From: Sphagnum compactum
Taxonomy: Eukaryota > Bryophyta > Sphagnopsida > Sphagnales
Length of the DNA stretch: 64,000 nt
Direction: 5' to 3'
NCBI GenBank assembly: GCA_965153455.1
Contig: OZ234494.1
Location: 12,710,001-12,774,000, forward strand
Of the stretch, positions 1 through 11,060 are shown piece after piece. Numbering within the stretch: the first letter of the stretch is position 1; each line of letters opens with the position of its first letter. Made by a program: the position numbers and the translations under genes. The notes under the pieces were generated by a model. It was not told where the DNA came from. It was given only the letters and a program-made list of their open reading frames with translations, and did not search any database.

Positions 1-144
1 CTACATTGCATGTAAACTGCCAACCGTCTCTCAAAACTCTTGTAATAAATTGTATATATGACCACTCTACTGAGTACAAGAAAATGCATGAGGTAGAAAA
101 ATCACAGAAATACAGAACTCGGGACTGAATGATGACAAAAATAC

Positions 145-3100
145 CAGGGACTCCTCAGGACTCAGAGAGCTGCCAAAAGCAGCTCGGCCCAGTGGGGTAG
201 ATGTGTAGAGTTGAGATTCAGAATTCCAACTTAGCAAGTGCTGGTGGCACAACCAGCGCAATGAATCTTGTGCAGCTTTCACCACTTGGTCAAATGGCTG
301 TGTTGCATTGAGCAGTGTACACCTCACATACCGTTGCACATCGGCGGCACTCTGCACTACTCCACCAGCCACTACTTCCAGCAGGGCCCGCATCATGCCA
401 TTCTTGTCATCAGCCAGGCATGATTGCAGTGGCTGACAGGCACTTTTCATGATTCCCTCCATCCGCTTTGCTTCTTCAGGCTTGCATATCAATATCTGAG
501 ATGCAATCCAAGCTTATGCAGTGAGTCATTCTCTCCTGGGGTAACTGTCAAATCTTTACACACATTTCATCAAGATACTTAGCACCTACATCATAGGCAG
601 AGCAATCTGCATCAAAATTGTTCTGCACAGGAACAAAACAAGGACATACACTTTCTCCTTTGGTGTCAATGCCAGCACGCCCTGCTCGTCCTGCCATCTG
701 CCGATATCGTGTTCCGTCAATGAAATCACGCCCAATTTTTGGCTGCCTAAATATCACCCGCCGGGCTGGTAGGTTCACCCCTGCAGCCAGAGTGGATGTG
801 GCTACAAGTACCCGAACAACCCCAGACTTAAAACATGCTTCAACAACATCCCTTTCTTCCACCTGCTCCCCCAATACATCGATCCTCTCAGATCCCACAG
901 CTTTGGGTGGCTTTTATTCTTGTATTATTTCACTGTAACACATTCCATACTCCATCCATGAAAGAAACAGGTGCAATAAAGAGATAATCCCGGTTATACA
1001 ATAGCTCTTCTTCCACTTCTAGTGCTCCTATTTGCTATCATCCTCTCATGCAACAGGTATGGTAGGAGACAAAATAGAACCGTGAGGCCTGCATGATGGT
1101 ATGCAACACCAGCTGGAAGCGTTTCTGCCAAGACAGGGTCAAGGCCAGCTGGTGACTTCCGTAATTCCTCAACAGCAGCATTTCCATCTTTAGGACCACT
1201 CATGTTTGCCTTCTCAACAATTGTGAAAGCTGGTAAGAATTTGGCAATGTGCCGAGCTGAAGTCTCACAACCTTTGCGGCTTGAGCAGAACAATAAGACT
1301 GAATGCCCTTCGCTTACTACCTGCTCAAGGGAACAACAATTGAGTCATAGTGATCCATTTTCCTTGTAGGATATAACACAGCAATTTGCAGTACATCATT
1401 GGGGACCTGCAACCCAATACTAGTCCTCCACAGTAAGCAGGATGATGCAGGATAGACAGCACCTAGAAGATGGTGGACACTCACCTCATGGCACAACTCC
1501 ACAACATGGTCAGGATCCTTGCCCCCAAGGTCAGCTTCTTTCCGTATGGTCCTCACAAGTTCCATGTTCTTCTTGTGGATTTTGTTGCCAATCTTCATGA
1601 ACTCCTCCAATGGCACAGGTCGAAAATCTGTTTCATAGAATGCAGCCTGCATTTCACACATCACAATCATGATAAAGTTCGATGAAATAACTTGGTAAAG
1701 TCAATGACAACTGAGAACAAGAGCCAAGAGCTATGTTCAATGAAAGCTTAGACAGACAACTCTATGTTCCTCAGAATTCTCCACAGTGCCCTCCTCTGAC
1801 CAACCAACAGTGTGCTTGAGATCACAAGATCAGAACTACTGGTGTAGCATGATGCACCTGCAGCCAAGTAGCCACATCAGACACATTTGGCATTGTCGCA
1901 CTCATGCCAACAATCTGCAAGCCAGTGTTCCACAAAGCACTTGAACCCAAACCCTCGCCAGGACTGCTGCCAGCTGATACAGCTTCTCCACCACCAGCTG
2001 CGTACCGCAGCTTAGTCAACAGCAACTCCAACAAGTATCCACGATCCCTGTCACCAACCTGCAATCCTTTGTGAGTTGGATTCTTGTTGGAACAACCTTA
2101 GAAAATTGGATATGGAAGCTCACAAAGTAATGGAAAAAGTACAAACTGCCCTGAATATTGTAAGCAGGAATCCAGGTGATTGTTTACAGAAGAAACATAA
2201 CAAAAAAAAACTCAATGGTACTGAGCAGTTTCATGTTGCATGTCGAACAGGTGACAGAAAGCACAGCAGCTTCAATATGCTTGACAAAGGAAGCCAAAAA
2301 AAAAAAATCCCTCACCATATGAAGCTCATCAATAACAATGATGGCTAGCTCTGGCAGGCGTCCCTCCTCCAGAAGCTTATTAATCAACAGATTAGCCTTC
2401 TCAATTGTACACACAGCCACAGATGTATCTTTAGGCAAACTTGCACCACCCTGTGCACCATAAAATCCCCGGACACGCTTGCCAAGAGGTTCCAACAGTG
2501 ATTCCAAATGTTCTGCCTGCCATCCCATTCAACCACACGGTGTGTATGACAGTTGCTGCCAATAATCCTCTTGATCGCAATCCAAGAATAAATACTTGTT
2601 GCAGATCACATGCAGTCATCATCATGCAAGTATGAGAGAACAAGTGTTATATATCGTCTTTGACCTTGACAGATATCAGTAGCATTCAACAAAACCCTTC
2701 TGGTCAGATATAATAGATGCTTCAAGGTTACAGTTGAAAATTTGTTCTGAACATAAGAAAGATCCAGCAAACAACATTGTGCTCAAGAGAAGGGGCTCAA
2801 AGCAACAGAATAGACACAAGCAGTCACACCTTCTCTGAGCAGAGAGCAACATATGGCAGCACCAAAAAAGCCTTCTTGCCAGTTGACAAAATTCGCCGTA
2901 GCATCAAAACTTCTGCAACAAGACTCTTCCCTGCACTGTTCAAACCAACCATGATGGTAACAACTGTCAAGCCAGTCTCAAGCCCTCCATACAACAGGTT
3001 TGAGAAATAATTCCAAAAAGAATTGTTCCAGACTTCACAATTTTTGCAACAGTCAAACAGATATTCAACATTACAAGTGCCTTAATCTGTGGGACCCAAG

Positions 3101-6100
3101 GAGGAATGCACCCATTTGCATTTGGATACCAGTATGACATTCCTCTCTTCTGATGCACAACATTTGAGGACATTACAAACCACCACACTGACAAGACAGA
3201 CATTGTGAGTCTTACCTGGTGGATGCACAATACACAAGACTTCGCCCTTGCAAAACGCCATCTAGCTGCAAACACTCTACCTTTCACACCCGCCAAGCCC
3301 AAACAAGTTGAAACATTCTTCATTGAATCATATATACATAGATCAATTGTACCTCTGTTCCAGTGCAGCAAAACCTTCAACAGTTATCTTCATACAGTCC
3401 AATAGACCAGCCAAAGAGCAACTTCTTGTGAGAGCTGCCTCCTCTATCTCAACAGAAACTCCCTGTCTAAACTAAAGATTTAGTGCCTTCAACATGGACC
3501 CAATTTCTAAAACGAGAGAAGATGGGTATTTGTTGGAGAATGAACTCTGAAGGACATGCAAACAAATCCTTCTACTTCTGTGATAACATTGTAGAAAGGA
3601 AAACTGAGGGCACCTGCCAAGGGTACAACTTTCTCAAGCCCTTCTTGATATATGTGGCACATATGTCAGGTGGAAGCCATTCACTGAGACCCACATGGGA
3701 TTGATCTGCACTTGGCACAACTAACAAGGCCTCCTTCCCTGTCTCCAGTGCACCTGCTGCCTTTGACAATTCTGCAGCCATAGCACGCATTTCTAATTTA
3801 TTGCTACATGTTTGCTCGGCCTCTGTGTTTGACCTGGTGGCAGTCAGCTCCTCTTTCAACGTACCAGGGGCTGCTGTGACTTGCTCAGTCAACCCCAGGC
3901 TTGTTGCAGCAACAGCTGGTGCAGAACTCTGTTGCATTTCTTCTATCTCTGATCTTCCATTCACCATCCCCATTGGAAGACATTCTTGGTTGCCCTCAGT
4001 GAGCTCTACATCATCAACTCTCATTCTGGTCTTCTGACTTGTGCCAGTACCTCTTTCATTCAGAGATTCTTTGGCAAGTACAGATCTGGAACAACATTGA
4101 AAATTGCTTTGAGAGGCATCCTGATGCAGCAATTCATCAATGCTCTTGTTCTGGGGACTAGTTTGCGAAGTGAAGTCAAAGTGTCGGACTGGCAAAGGGG
4201 ACACATCCATCTGATTAACCTGTGCTGAAAAATTCCTGCTAACTATGCCATCTACATCTGACAGTACTGTTGCTCCAACAAATCCTCTTCTCGACTCAGC
4301 TACCAAGGGACTGTGACTAGAATCCACTGATCTTGTGTCTTTAGCTGGCTCCAGAACTTGTTTGACTGGTGGATAGCTATCAGTCCTTTCTTCATATTGG
4401 CATGACTCTACATCATGTGTAGACCCTGAGGGCTTAGTATTCATATCCACTGCTCCTCCCACTTGCAGTTCTTCAACATTAGATGCGAGCAAACCATCAG
4501 CTGCTTCTATTGCTTCATCCCAAAAGGCATCCCCTGGTGAAAATAGTGAACTATGGTACACCCAACCCACAGACTTTAGACTGCTAGAAGATCCCCTTCC
4601 TGTCTTTTTTGTAGAGCTTGAATGGGGAGATTGGCACAGTCCTCCTCCTTCCTCATGTTTGGCCATGGACTTTGATCTTGACTTTGGTGTCCTATACCTG
4701 CTCCTAGTGCCATTCCTGTCATGACCCCTTTGCTGATTTGTCTCCTCTGGTGACTTTGAGAGTGGAGGAAGTGAAGGACCTTTTTCCTTCCAAGTGGGTG
4801 TCTTCAGAGCATCATTTCTGTCTGGCTGAATATTTTCTACCAAGTCTAATCCCTTGGTGAAAGTACTATCCACCTGCCGAGGAGATACACTCCACTGATT
4901 GCATCTCCCTGAAAATCTCAAGGTGTCAGTAACAACCTGAACATTTTCTCCCTTGTTAGGGGAATCAACCCCATGCGGCATTCTATCAGCCATGCCAGTT
5001 GCAATCTCCAGTTCCTTGTCCTCAATTTGTACTACGGCAACACTTGCAGACTCTTTCTGATTGAGCAATTCCAAGTTCCTTTTCTGTTTTTGGACAATGC
5101 TATCTTCTGTTGTGACCCTACTCTCTACTGTCCTCCACCTTGAATCAACTCTCTCTGGATGCTGTGCATGGTGGATTTCAAATTTTTCTTCCTCCGCAAA
5201 GCACTGCTTCTTTGAACTCCCCAAATCAACTTTCTCCAACAGTGCCCTCTTCCTATTTGTTGTTGCATCAGAGTTTTGCACATGCTTAGTAGTAGTGAGG
5301 GAAGGCTTCGTCGGTGCTACACCACTACAAAACAAAATGCAAATCATCATGAGAGACAAATATCTCAAGCCCAAAAAAAAAAAAAAAAAAACTACTTACA
5401 CAGGACAAGCAATTTCCTCATGTAGAACAACACCAAGTCTTGCATGCAAAAACCTCGGTTATCTCAAATTGCTGAAGTCTGCATTGAACTGGAGTTTAGT
5501 GAAGAGAGGATTTAGGGCTTAGTTTTGCCAACAAACATGAAGTAGAGACAGAAGTCCTTAACCTATGATGAGGGCAGGGATGATTGTGCCCCAACTGCAG
5601 AGATGGCTGATTACCTGCAACAGATGGCGAGAAATTCATTGGCGAATTGGGTGAGTTGGTGAGACTTCCTGGTGTCGTCGCCTTCAAGAGTCTCTCCCTT
5701 GTTCGGCTTGGCAACTTGTAAATCGACCGGTCCAGCCGTCCTAGCTACTTCTTCACTTGCAGTAACAGACTCCACTGCGTTCTGTACCACCTTCCAGGGA
5801 CGTGGTTGGGCTCCGATGTCTCCATGTTCTCCCACTTCTTCCGTAGTGATCGTCCTTTCGGAACCAGATTTGGTCGCGCAAGCAGCTGCAGCCTCACATC
5901 TTTGAAGTCGACTTTCGGTGGTGGAACGAAGGCAGTTGTTGCTAACCCATTGCAGAGATACTGCAGGCTTAGCCAAGGTGATGCTGCTCTCGATAACCAC
6001 CGAAGCTCCACCTCGTTTCTCGCCGCCCACAGCATTGGAAAGAGGCAACAAATCATCACCATTTCCCTGTCTATCACGGACAATAAACCCTTCTAAACTC

Positions 6101-6472
6101 CCTCTTCTGCCAGGAGACTCGTTTTTCTTCTGCTGCTTCTTCTTTTTCTCAACCGACAATGCGTCCGAATCGGTTGCTGTCAAGAAAACTCCGGAGTTTC
6201 GAACCTTTCTGGCTGGAAAAATCTGTAGAGGTGAACACGCAAAATAGACCAAAAACAGCCCAAAAAAAACTTCAATCCGGGAAAAACTCGCATCACCCAC
6301 AAGAATACGACAAACGTTTCCGCTAAACTCGTGTAAACACAATTCTCGAACAGACCCACAAAGCATAATGAAAGCGATAGAATACCCAAACGGAAGCTGC
6401 GAAAGGCAGATTTACAGAAGCGATGGCAAATGCAGAATGCACCTGGTCCAGACGGCTTTTACCACCCTCCAT
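145..6472 (-). CDS. TEB: TEBICHI / DNA polymerase theta, N-terminal and helicase part (partial)
   Basis: This is the helicase half of plant polymerase theta, which acts in theta-mediated end joining of DNA breaks in the nucleus. The polymerase half would lie beyond the left edge. Inferred exons, 5' to 3': 6443-6472, 5615-6222, 3614-5324, 2830-2976 (start uncertain), 2316-2516, 1858-2058, 1485-1646, 1081-1320, 650-862, 145-495. Together they give about 1288 codons with consistent phases. Visible helicase motifs in order are LYPWQ at the end of exon 3, Walker A NSAGKS (about residues 796-801), DEXH box [37 protein letters not shown] and [10 protein letters not shown]. The region after the helicase (CPLQSCL-like, YVRCTLLN) also fits the family. 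The roughly 780-residue N-terminal region is Ser/Lys-rich and mostly disordered-looking, with short conserved pieces such as [14 protein letters not shown] and [10 protein letters not shown]. The last intron donor is at 144, so the gene continues leftwards. The family call is firm; exons 1 and 4 are less sure. Confidence 0.9.
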
Positions 6473-6481
6473 GGCTGTTTA

Positions 6482-6505
6482 TCAGAAGCAACTAGTCGCC
6501 ACCAT
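6482..6505 (-). promoter_or_regulatory. possible 7-codon upstream ORF before TEB
   Basis: An ATG at 6505 opens a reading frame that stops after seven codons (MVATSCF), 9 bp before the proposed TEB start at 6472. If the transcript starts upstream of it, this could dampen translation of TEB. It is only a short open frame and there is no proof that it is transcribed. Confidence 0.25.
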
Positions 6506-6865
6506 GAAAGGCAGTATTGAAGAACAACAGCGACGACGCTCATCGCCCACATCCATCGCTCAATTCTTGCAACGATCGCGAGAAGCAAAACCAAGCCCCC
6601 GAGATAAATCAGAAGAGCCAAGAGCGTCGTTGAAAGCGTTTGAAAAAACAAACAAACAAACTTCACTCATACGCTTCCCGCTCTGCCCACTTTTCTAGGG
6701 TTTCTAGGATTTTTTCTTTTTCCTTTTTGCCTTTTTCTTTTCCATTTTTCTTAAACAAACAAGCGGGCTAGACCCGCGATGACTATATTTCCTTTTTCTC
6801 TTTTCCCTTTTTGTTTTTTCCTTTCGGCGCTATGTGCTCGTGACTTGCGAAGGACCTATAGTCTA

Positions 6866-7090
6866 AATATGGCGATTTGTCCTTTTTCTACTCGAAATAT
6901 GGCAAATTTGGGAGATTTTCCCCCCCCCCCCCCAAAATCCTTTTGTTGAAGTCGCAAGCCCTCTTTTTGTTTGGTGCGGAATTTCGCCAGAAATAAAACG
7001 CTGCTCATCTCTGAGCAGCCAGGGTTCTTTATTCAATTTTTGTGTCATCGAAAATTTGGCGGTTATTTCCACAAATTAGCGAAATTAAAT
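6866..7090. repeat. TGGCGAAAT-type motif cluster upstream of TEB
   Basis: About 400-620 bp upstream of the TEB start codon are several related words: ATGGCGATTTG near 6869, ATGGCAAATTTGGGAG near 6899, GGAATTTCGCCAG near 6977, TTTGGCGGTTATTT near 7054 and TAGCGAAATT near 7077. A poly-C run lies at 6920-6933. The same word family recurs upstream of other genes in the window, at 22488-22620, 32637-33014, 42027-42195 and 56073-56470. The stretch between 6473 and 6866 is the TEB 5' flank, T-rich, with no gene seen. Confidence 0.5.
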
Positions 7091-7480
7091 GAATTTACAC
7101 TTCATTAAAAATTTTAAAAAAGGTTTCACAATTTTTCCGTCCAAGAAACGACAAAATTTGTCTCAAAAAGACACACTAGTAGGGGGCTTTGTTTTGATAA
7201 ATTTCAAAAGTCGAAACTTCAGAGGCAGAAATCACTTAAAAATCAATACCTATCTCTCACATTCTGAATCCAAATCTTACCGTATAAATTCCATTAAATC
7301 CTGCTCATCGAGATCTTTCTAACAACACCAATGGCACATTCCAATTCTTCTGAAATTTTCAGCAATGATTTAATTTAATTTTCAGGGAAGAAATCATTCA
7401 TATTCAACAACATGTGCATTGCAAGTCCAAACACCATACAAAAAACCAAAGCCCATGCACCCCTTCTTCTTGTCGAGAGC

Positions 7481-7720
7481 TTGCCAAAGACATCAAGAAC
7501 ACACAATCTGAAGCATCCGGGTTCAGTGGATCTCATAACTACAAAACAAAACAAACTACCTTGCCAAAGACATCAAGAACACACAATCTGAAGCATCCGG
7601 GTTCAGTGAATCCCATAACTACAAAACAAAACAAACTACCTTGCCAAAGACATCAAGAACACACGATCTGAAGCATCCGGGTTCAGTGGATCTCATAACT
7701 ACAAAACAAAACAAACTACC
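7481..7720. repeat. 80-bp tandem repeat, three copies
   Basis: Three head-to-tail copies begin at 7481, 7561 and 7641, each starting TTGCCAAAGACATCAAGAAC. They differ from each other at only a few positions, so the expansion is recent. The array creates a repetitive open frame on the plus strand that is not a gene. Confidence 0.95.
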
Positions 7721-7836
7721 TTCCTTAATAGATAGATGGAAAAACTCCAGTTCTGACATTGAAAAATGAATTAAAACAAATCTCAGTTCCAATCTCACAC
7801 AGAATGCCCATAAATATCATTAATTTGATGGAGAGA

Positions 7837-7928
7837 AATTACTCTTTGTAAAGCCCTCCATTATTAGTCTACTCATTATTACATTATAGTAAGTACACTA
7901 ATAATGGAGGGATTTACAAAGAGTAATT
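7837..7928. repeat. foldback element, 32-bp arms
   Basis: Arms at 7837-7868 and 7897-7928 are inverted complements, matching at 31 of 32 positions, around a 28-bp loop. Immediately after it, 7929-7949 forms a second small hairpin (CCCTCCCA, 5-nt loop, TGGGAGGG). It looks like a small MITE-like element or a foldback transcript precursor. No target-site duplication was identified. Confidence 0.8.
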
Positions 7929-7949
7929 CCCTCCCACGAACTGGGAGGG

Positions 7950-9889
7950 AAATTTATGAATTTGCTTCGGGGATCTCCCTCTTCTTCTTCATCCTGTTTT
8001 GGCGGGTTTCTCCCGCTTCTCCATCAAGAGATTTTTAGTTTCATCCACTCGGTTACTTTGCTTCATTCTGAAAATGGGCTCTGGGCATTACGTTGGGTAA
8101 CTCCCTGCTCCCCTGGCATTACCCTCCACATAAATGGAACTGGGCATCCGCATCCAGGGTCCAGTTCTTTATTAAAACACTAAATTTCAGTCTGATTCTG
8201 GTTCTGAAAATCATACTTAGGGCCACTTTAGAAAAGGGTCCAAGGAGCAGGGTCCAATGAAATCGAGCATTCCTATTGATCAACAGCTTTAAATTGATCC
8301 CAAGGCCTTTCGACAAGGATCCAGGACCAAGATAAATCAAATTCTGGTTTAGCTCATATGACATCATTTTGAAGGAAAAATCAATTGTTTAAAGGAGAGC
8401 TCATGGTTTGGAGAACCAAACTGCAAGTTAAGGTACGGGTTCGTCATTTTTTCATTTTTTTTTTCAATATTTTCTTTTACATTTGTTAGTCAAATTTTGT
8501 AAAAATGGAAGAAATGTTATGGATTGAGGACATTGTTAAGAGCACACAAGCTCTTCCATTTTTGACCAATTCTAGAGTTGACATGAATGTTTTGTGAATT
8601 CTCACAAGGTGGTTGCTAGAAAGAGTGCATATTAGCTTTTTCACGTGCACAAAATGGAAGTGAATTAGAAGGTGGGGCAAAAAGTGAAAAGTTGAAACGT
8701 CAAATTTTCATAAGTGGAAGGGGATTTGGATTTGTAAGAAATCCCTAAACTAATTCCCATTCCAAAGAAGAGAGCACTCAGGAAGAAGGTGATTGTGGCG
8801 AAAAACAAAGATGAAAAAGGTGACAAAACTAAAAAAATTGGGTGGATGGTAAGGTATTACACTTCATTGCTCTAAGTGAAAAAATGGAGTTTAAATTTGT
8901 CCAAAATGCAAAAAACAAAAATAAATTTTGTCATTGCCCTTGAAATTGTTTTTCAACTTTGAAGCCCTAGTTGTGCATGTCAACATAATTTGATTTCAGG
9001 TCTAAAATGTGCAACAAATAAAAGAAAAAATTGTAAAAAATCAAATTCAGATTAGGCCAATTGGGCCTTTTTAAAACGCCTTCACATTTGCCTCTTACCC
9101 TTGCCCCCCATTCCCCCATTTGTATTTGTTCAATTCAGCCATTGTGGGGATTGAATTATCATCTCCTTGGGGGAAGGGAGAGGAGCTAACCACCAAGTCA
9201 TCTTTATTTCAAACAATTTGAAATGTTTTCCATTTGGTTTATCCATGCATTGAATTTTAATTTTTTTTAATTCTAAAGACTATTTTCAGCTTGTATTTCA
9301 TGGCTTCTTACCTCAATTGGTTTTCTTTTTAAGGGTGGATCTCCACATTTGAATGTTGGTTTCCATCCCTAGATTTTCAAAGACTCCAATTGCTTGCAAG
9401 CATAAATTTAATCCAATTTACAAACAATACAAGGATGACAAGATTACAAACTAATTTTAGGTAATGATCGTCATGAATGTCCTTTTTATGATGCATTGGA
9501 TAGTTGGTGGCATCGAAGTGGAAATGTGATGAAACGAGTGAGTGCATCTACTAAATGAAAATGAAGAAATTGTAAACAGATTTTGATAATGTTTCAAAGG
9601 ATGAAGGTAGTATGGAGCCAATGGAGAAACCTCTCACCTGGGATGAAATTTTAAAAAAAACAAAAAACAGAAGTTTAATGTGTATGAACATTTTTCAACC
9701 ATGGCTGAAAAAAGTACATCCATGTTACAACAATTTACTAAAACCAATGTTTTACTTAGAAACATGGATGCCCAAATTGTCTCATAAATAAATTGTAGGT
9801 TACATAAAATGTGAATATGTGAGTCATTCGTCATATTCTAACCTAAAACTAAATGTATCTGGGAAAGCAATGTTGCTTATATTTTAGAA
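7950..9889. other. AT-rich desert; one possible SINE-like trace
   Basis: No coding region is supported here. On the minus strand, 9196-9182 (TTGGTGGTTAGCTCC) resembles a pol III A box. It is followed about 35 bp later by GATAATTCAATCCCC (9160-9147), a weak B-box-like word, so an old tRNA-derived SINE is possible. The remainder is featureless AT-rich sequence. Confidence 0.4.
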
Positions 9890-11060
9890 ATTGGATTCAA
9901 AAAAGTTTTTTTGTTAAAACTTCATGAGTTACCATAACTTCTATCAACATCCTCTTGATTTTTTCTTCTTTTTCTTTCTTACTAGGAATGTTTTCCATGG
10001 TTATCAACACATGATTTTCATCTTCACCTTGGTGTTCCATGTTTTCCATGTCCACCATGTCATTTCTATCATCTCCATCCACCATCCCTGGATTTTGTAA
10101 CCTCTTCATTTGTTTAAGCGTTTCTTTTGCCACCCTAAAAATATCAGCTATTTTCAAATTACCAAATGTTGTGTTTGCTTCAATTTATGCATATGTTTGA
10201 ATCTCCATGTCAAAGCCATCCAAATTAGCAATGCACATGTTGTGTAAACATATACAAGTCGTGACCAAGTCTAATTTGTGGTGTAATGGAATGTTTATTC
10301 TCTTTGGTAAAATTCTAAATCTACTTTTCAACATTCCAAAAGTTCTTTCCACTAACATCCTTGTATTAAATTGTCTAAAATTTCAATGTGTTTTGTATTT
10401 TAGCAATCCAGCTTTCTCACCTTTGAAAGGAAAATAAAACCATGGCCACATTGAATAAGTGGCATCTTTTATCACCTTATAAGGTAAAAATTTGTCTTTC
10501 ATCACACAACTTCCTACATCTATTTTTTGGAAAAAAAACCCAAATATGGATACTTCCTGCCCACCCATAATCATAATCCCAAAAATTGCATTTTGCATCT
10601 CCAATTCCTTGAATCAATGTAGAGTAAAACATTTTTCGACAATAATATGATTTTGGGTCTACTTTAGGTGCAACAATTAACATGTGACTACCATTTATGG
10701 CACCTAAAATGTATGGAATTCTATGCAAGCTTTTAAAACCAACAGTGATTTTTTTAATATTGTCTCTAGTTGATTTAAGGATCATCAATGGTTTTAAGTG
10801 CTTTTGAGTTACTTAACATAATTCTCTCACTATAATTGATGTATTTTTTGTAATGCCAAAAACCTTTCCACATATTTGCAAAGAATTTCCACTACCTAGT
10901 CATGTAAAATCCATTGTTACTTTTGTTTCAACAAGGATGTTTTCTTTCATTTGTGTATTTTTTTTGTACAAGGCTTGAACCCACAACCCTAATCAATGAA
11001 CGAAATGTGTCATAACTTCACCTTGTTTGTTGCCAAAACAACTTTTCAAAAAAGCTCCCG
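9890..11060 (-). mobile_element. decayed PIF/Harbinger transposase
   Basis: Broken frames on the minus strand together read as a Harbinger-type DDE nuclease. From 10788 downward there is IPYILGAINGSHMLIVAP, then DPKSYYCRKMFYSTLIQG, then DAKCNFWDYDYGWAGSIH. This continues in a shifted frame with KFLPYKVIKDATYSMWPWFY and PFKGEKAGL, and then in further frames through about 10210 (LVTTCICLHNMCIAN-like). A C-terminal piece at 9897-10157 is rich in MVDGDDRNDM and ends in a basic-acidic stretch. Several frameshifts and stops mean it is dead. Terminal repeats and target duplications were not located. Confidence 0.75.

Noticed and set aside
3353-3462. Open frame ([13 protein letters not shown], then [15 protein letters not shown]) as a possible extra TEB exon
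   Set aside because: Flanking AG and GT sites exist, but the phase does not fit the next exon well and the length fits no homologue. A 37-codon open stretch can arise by chance.
7414-7671. 85-codon open frame on the plus strand
   Set aside because: It only reads through the 80-bp tandem repeat; repetitive peptide, no family.
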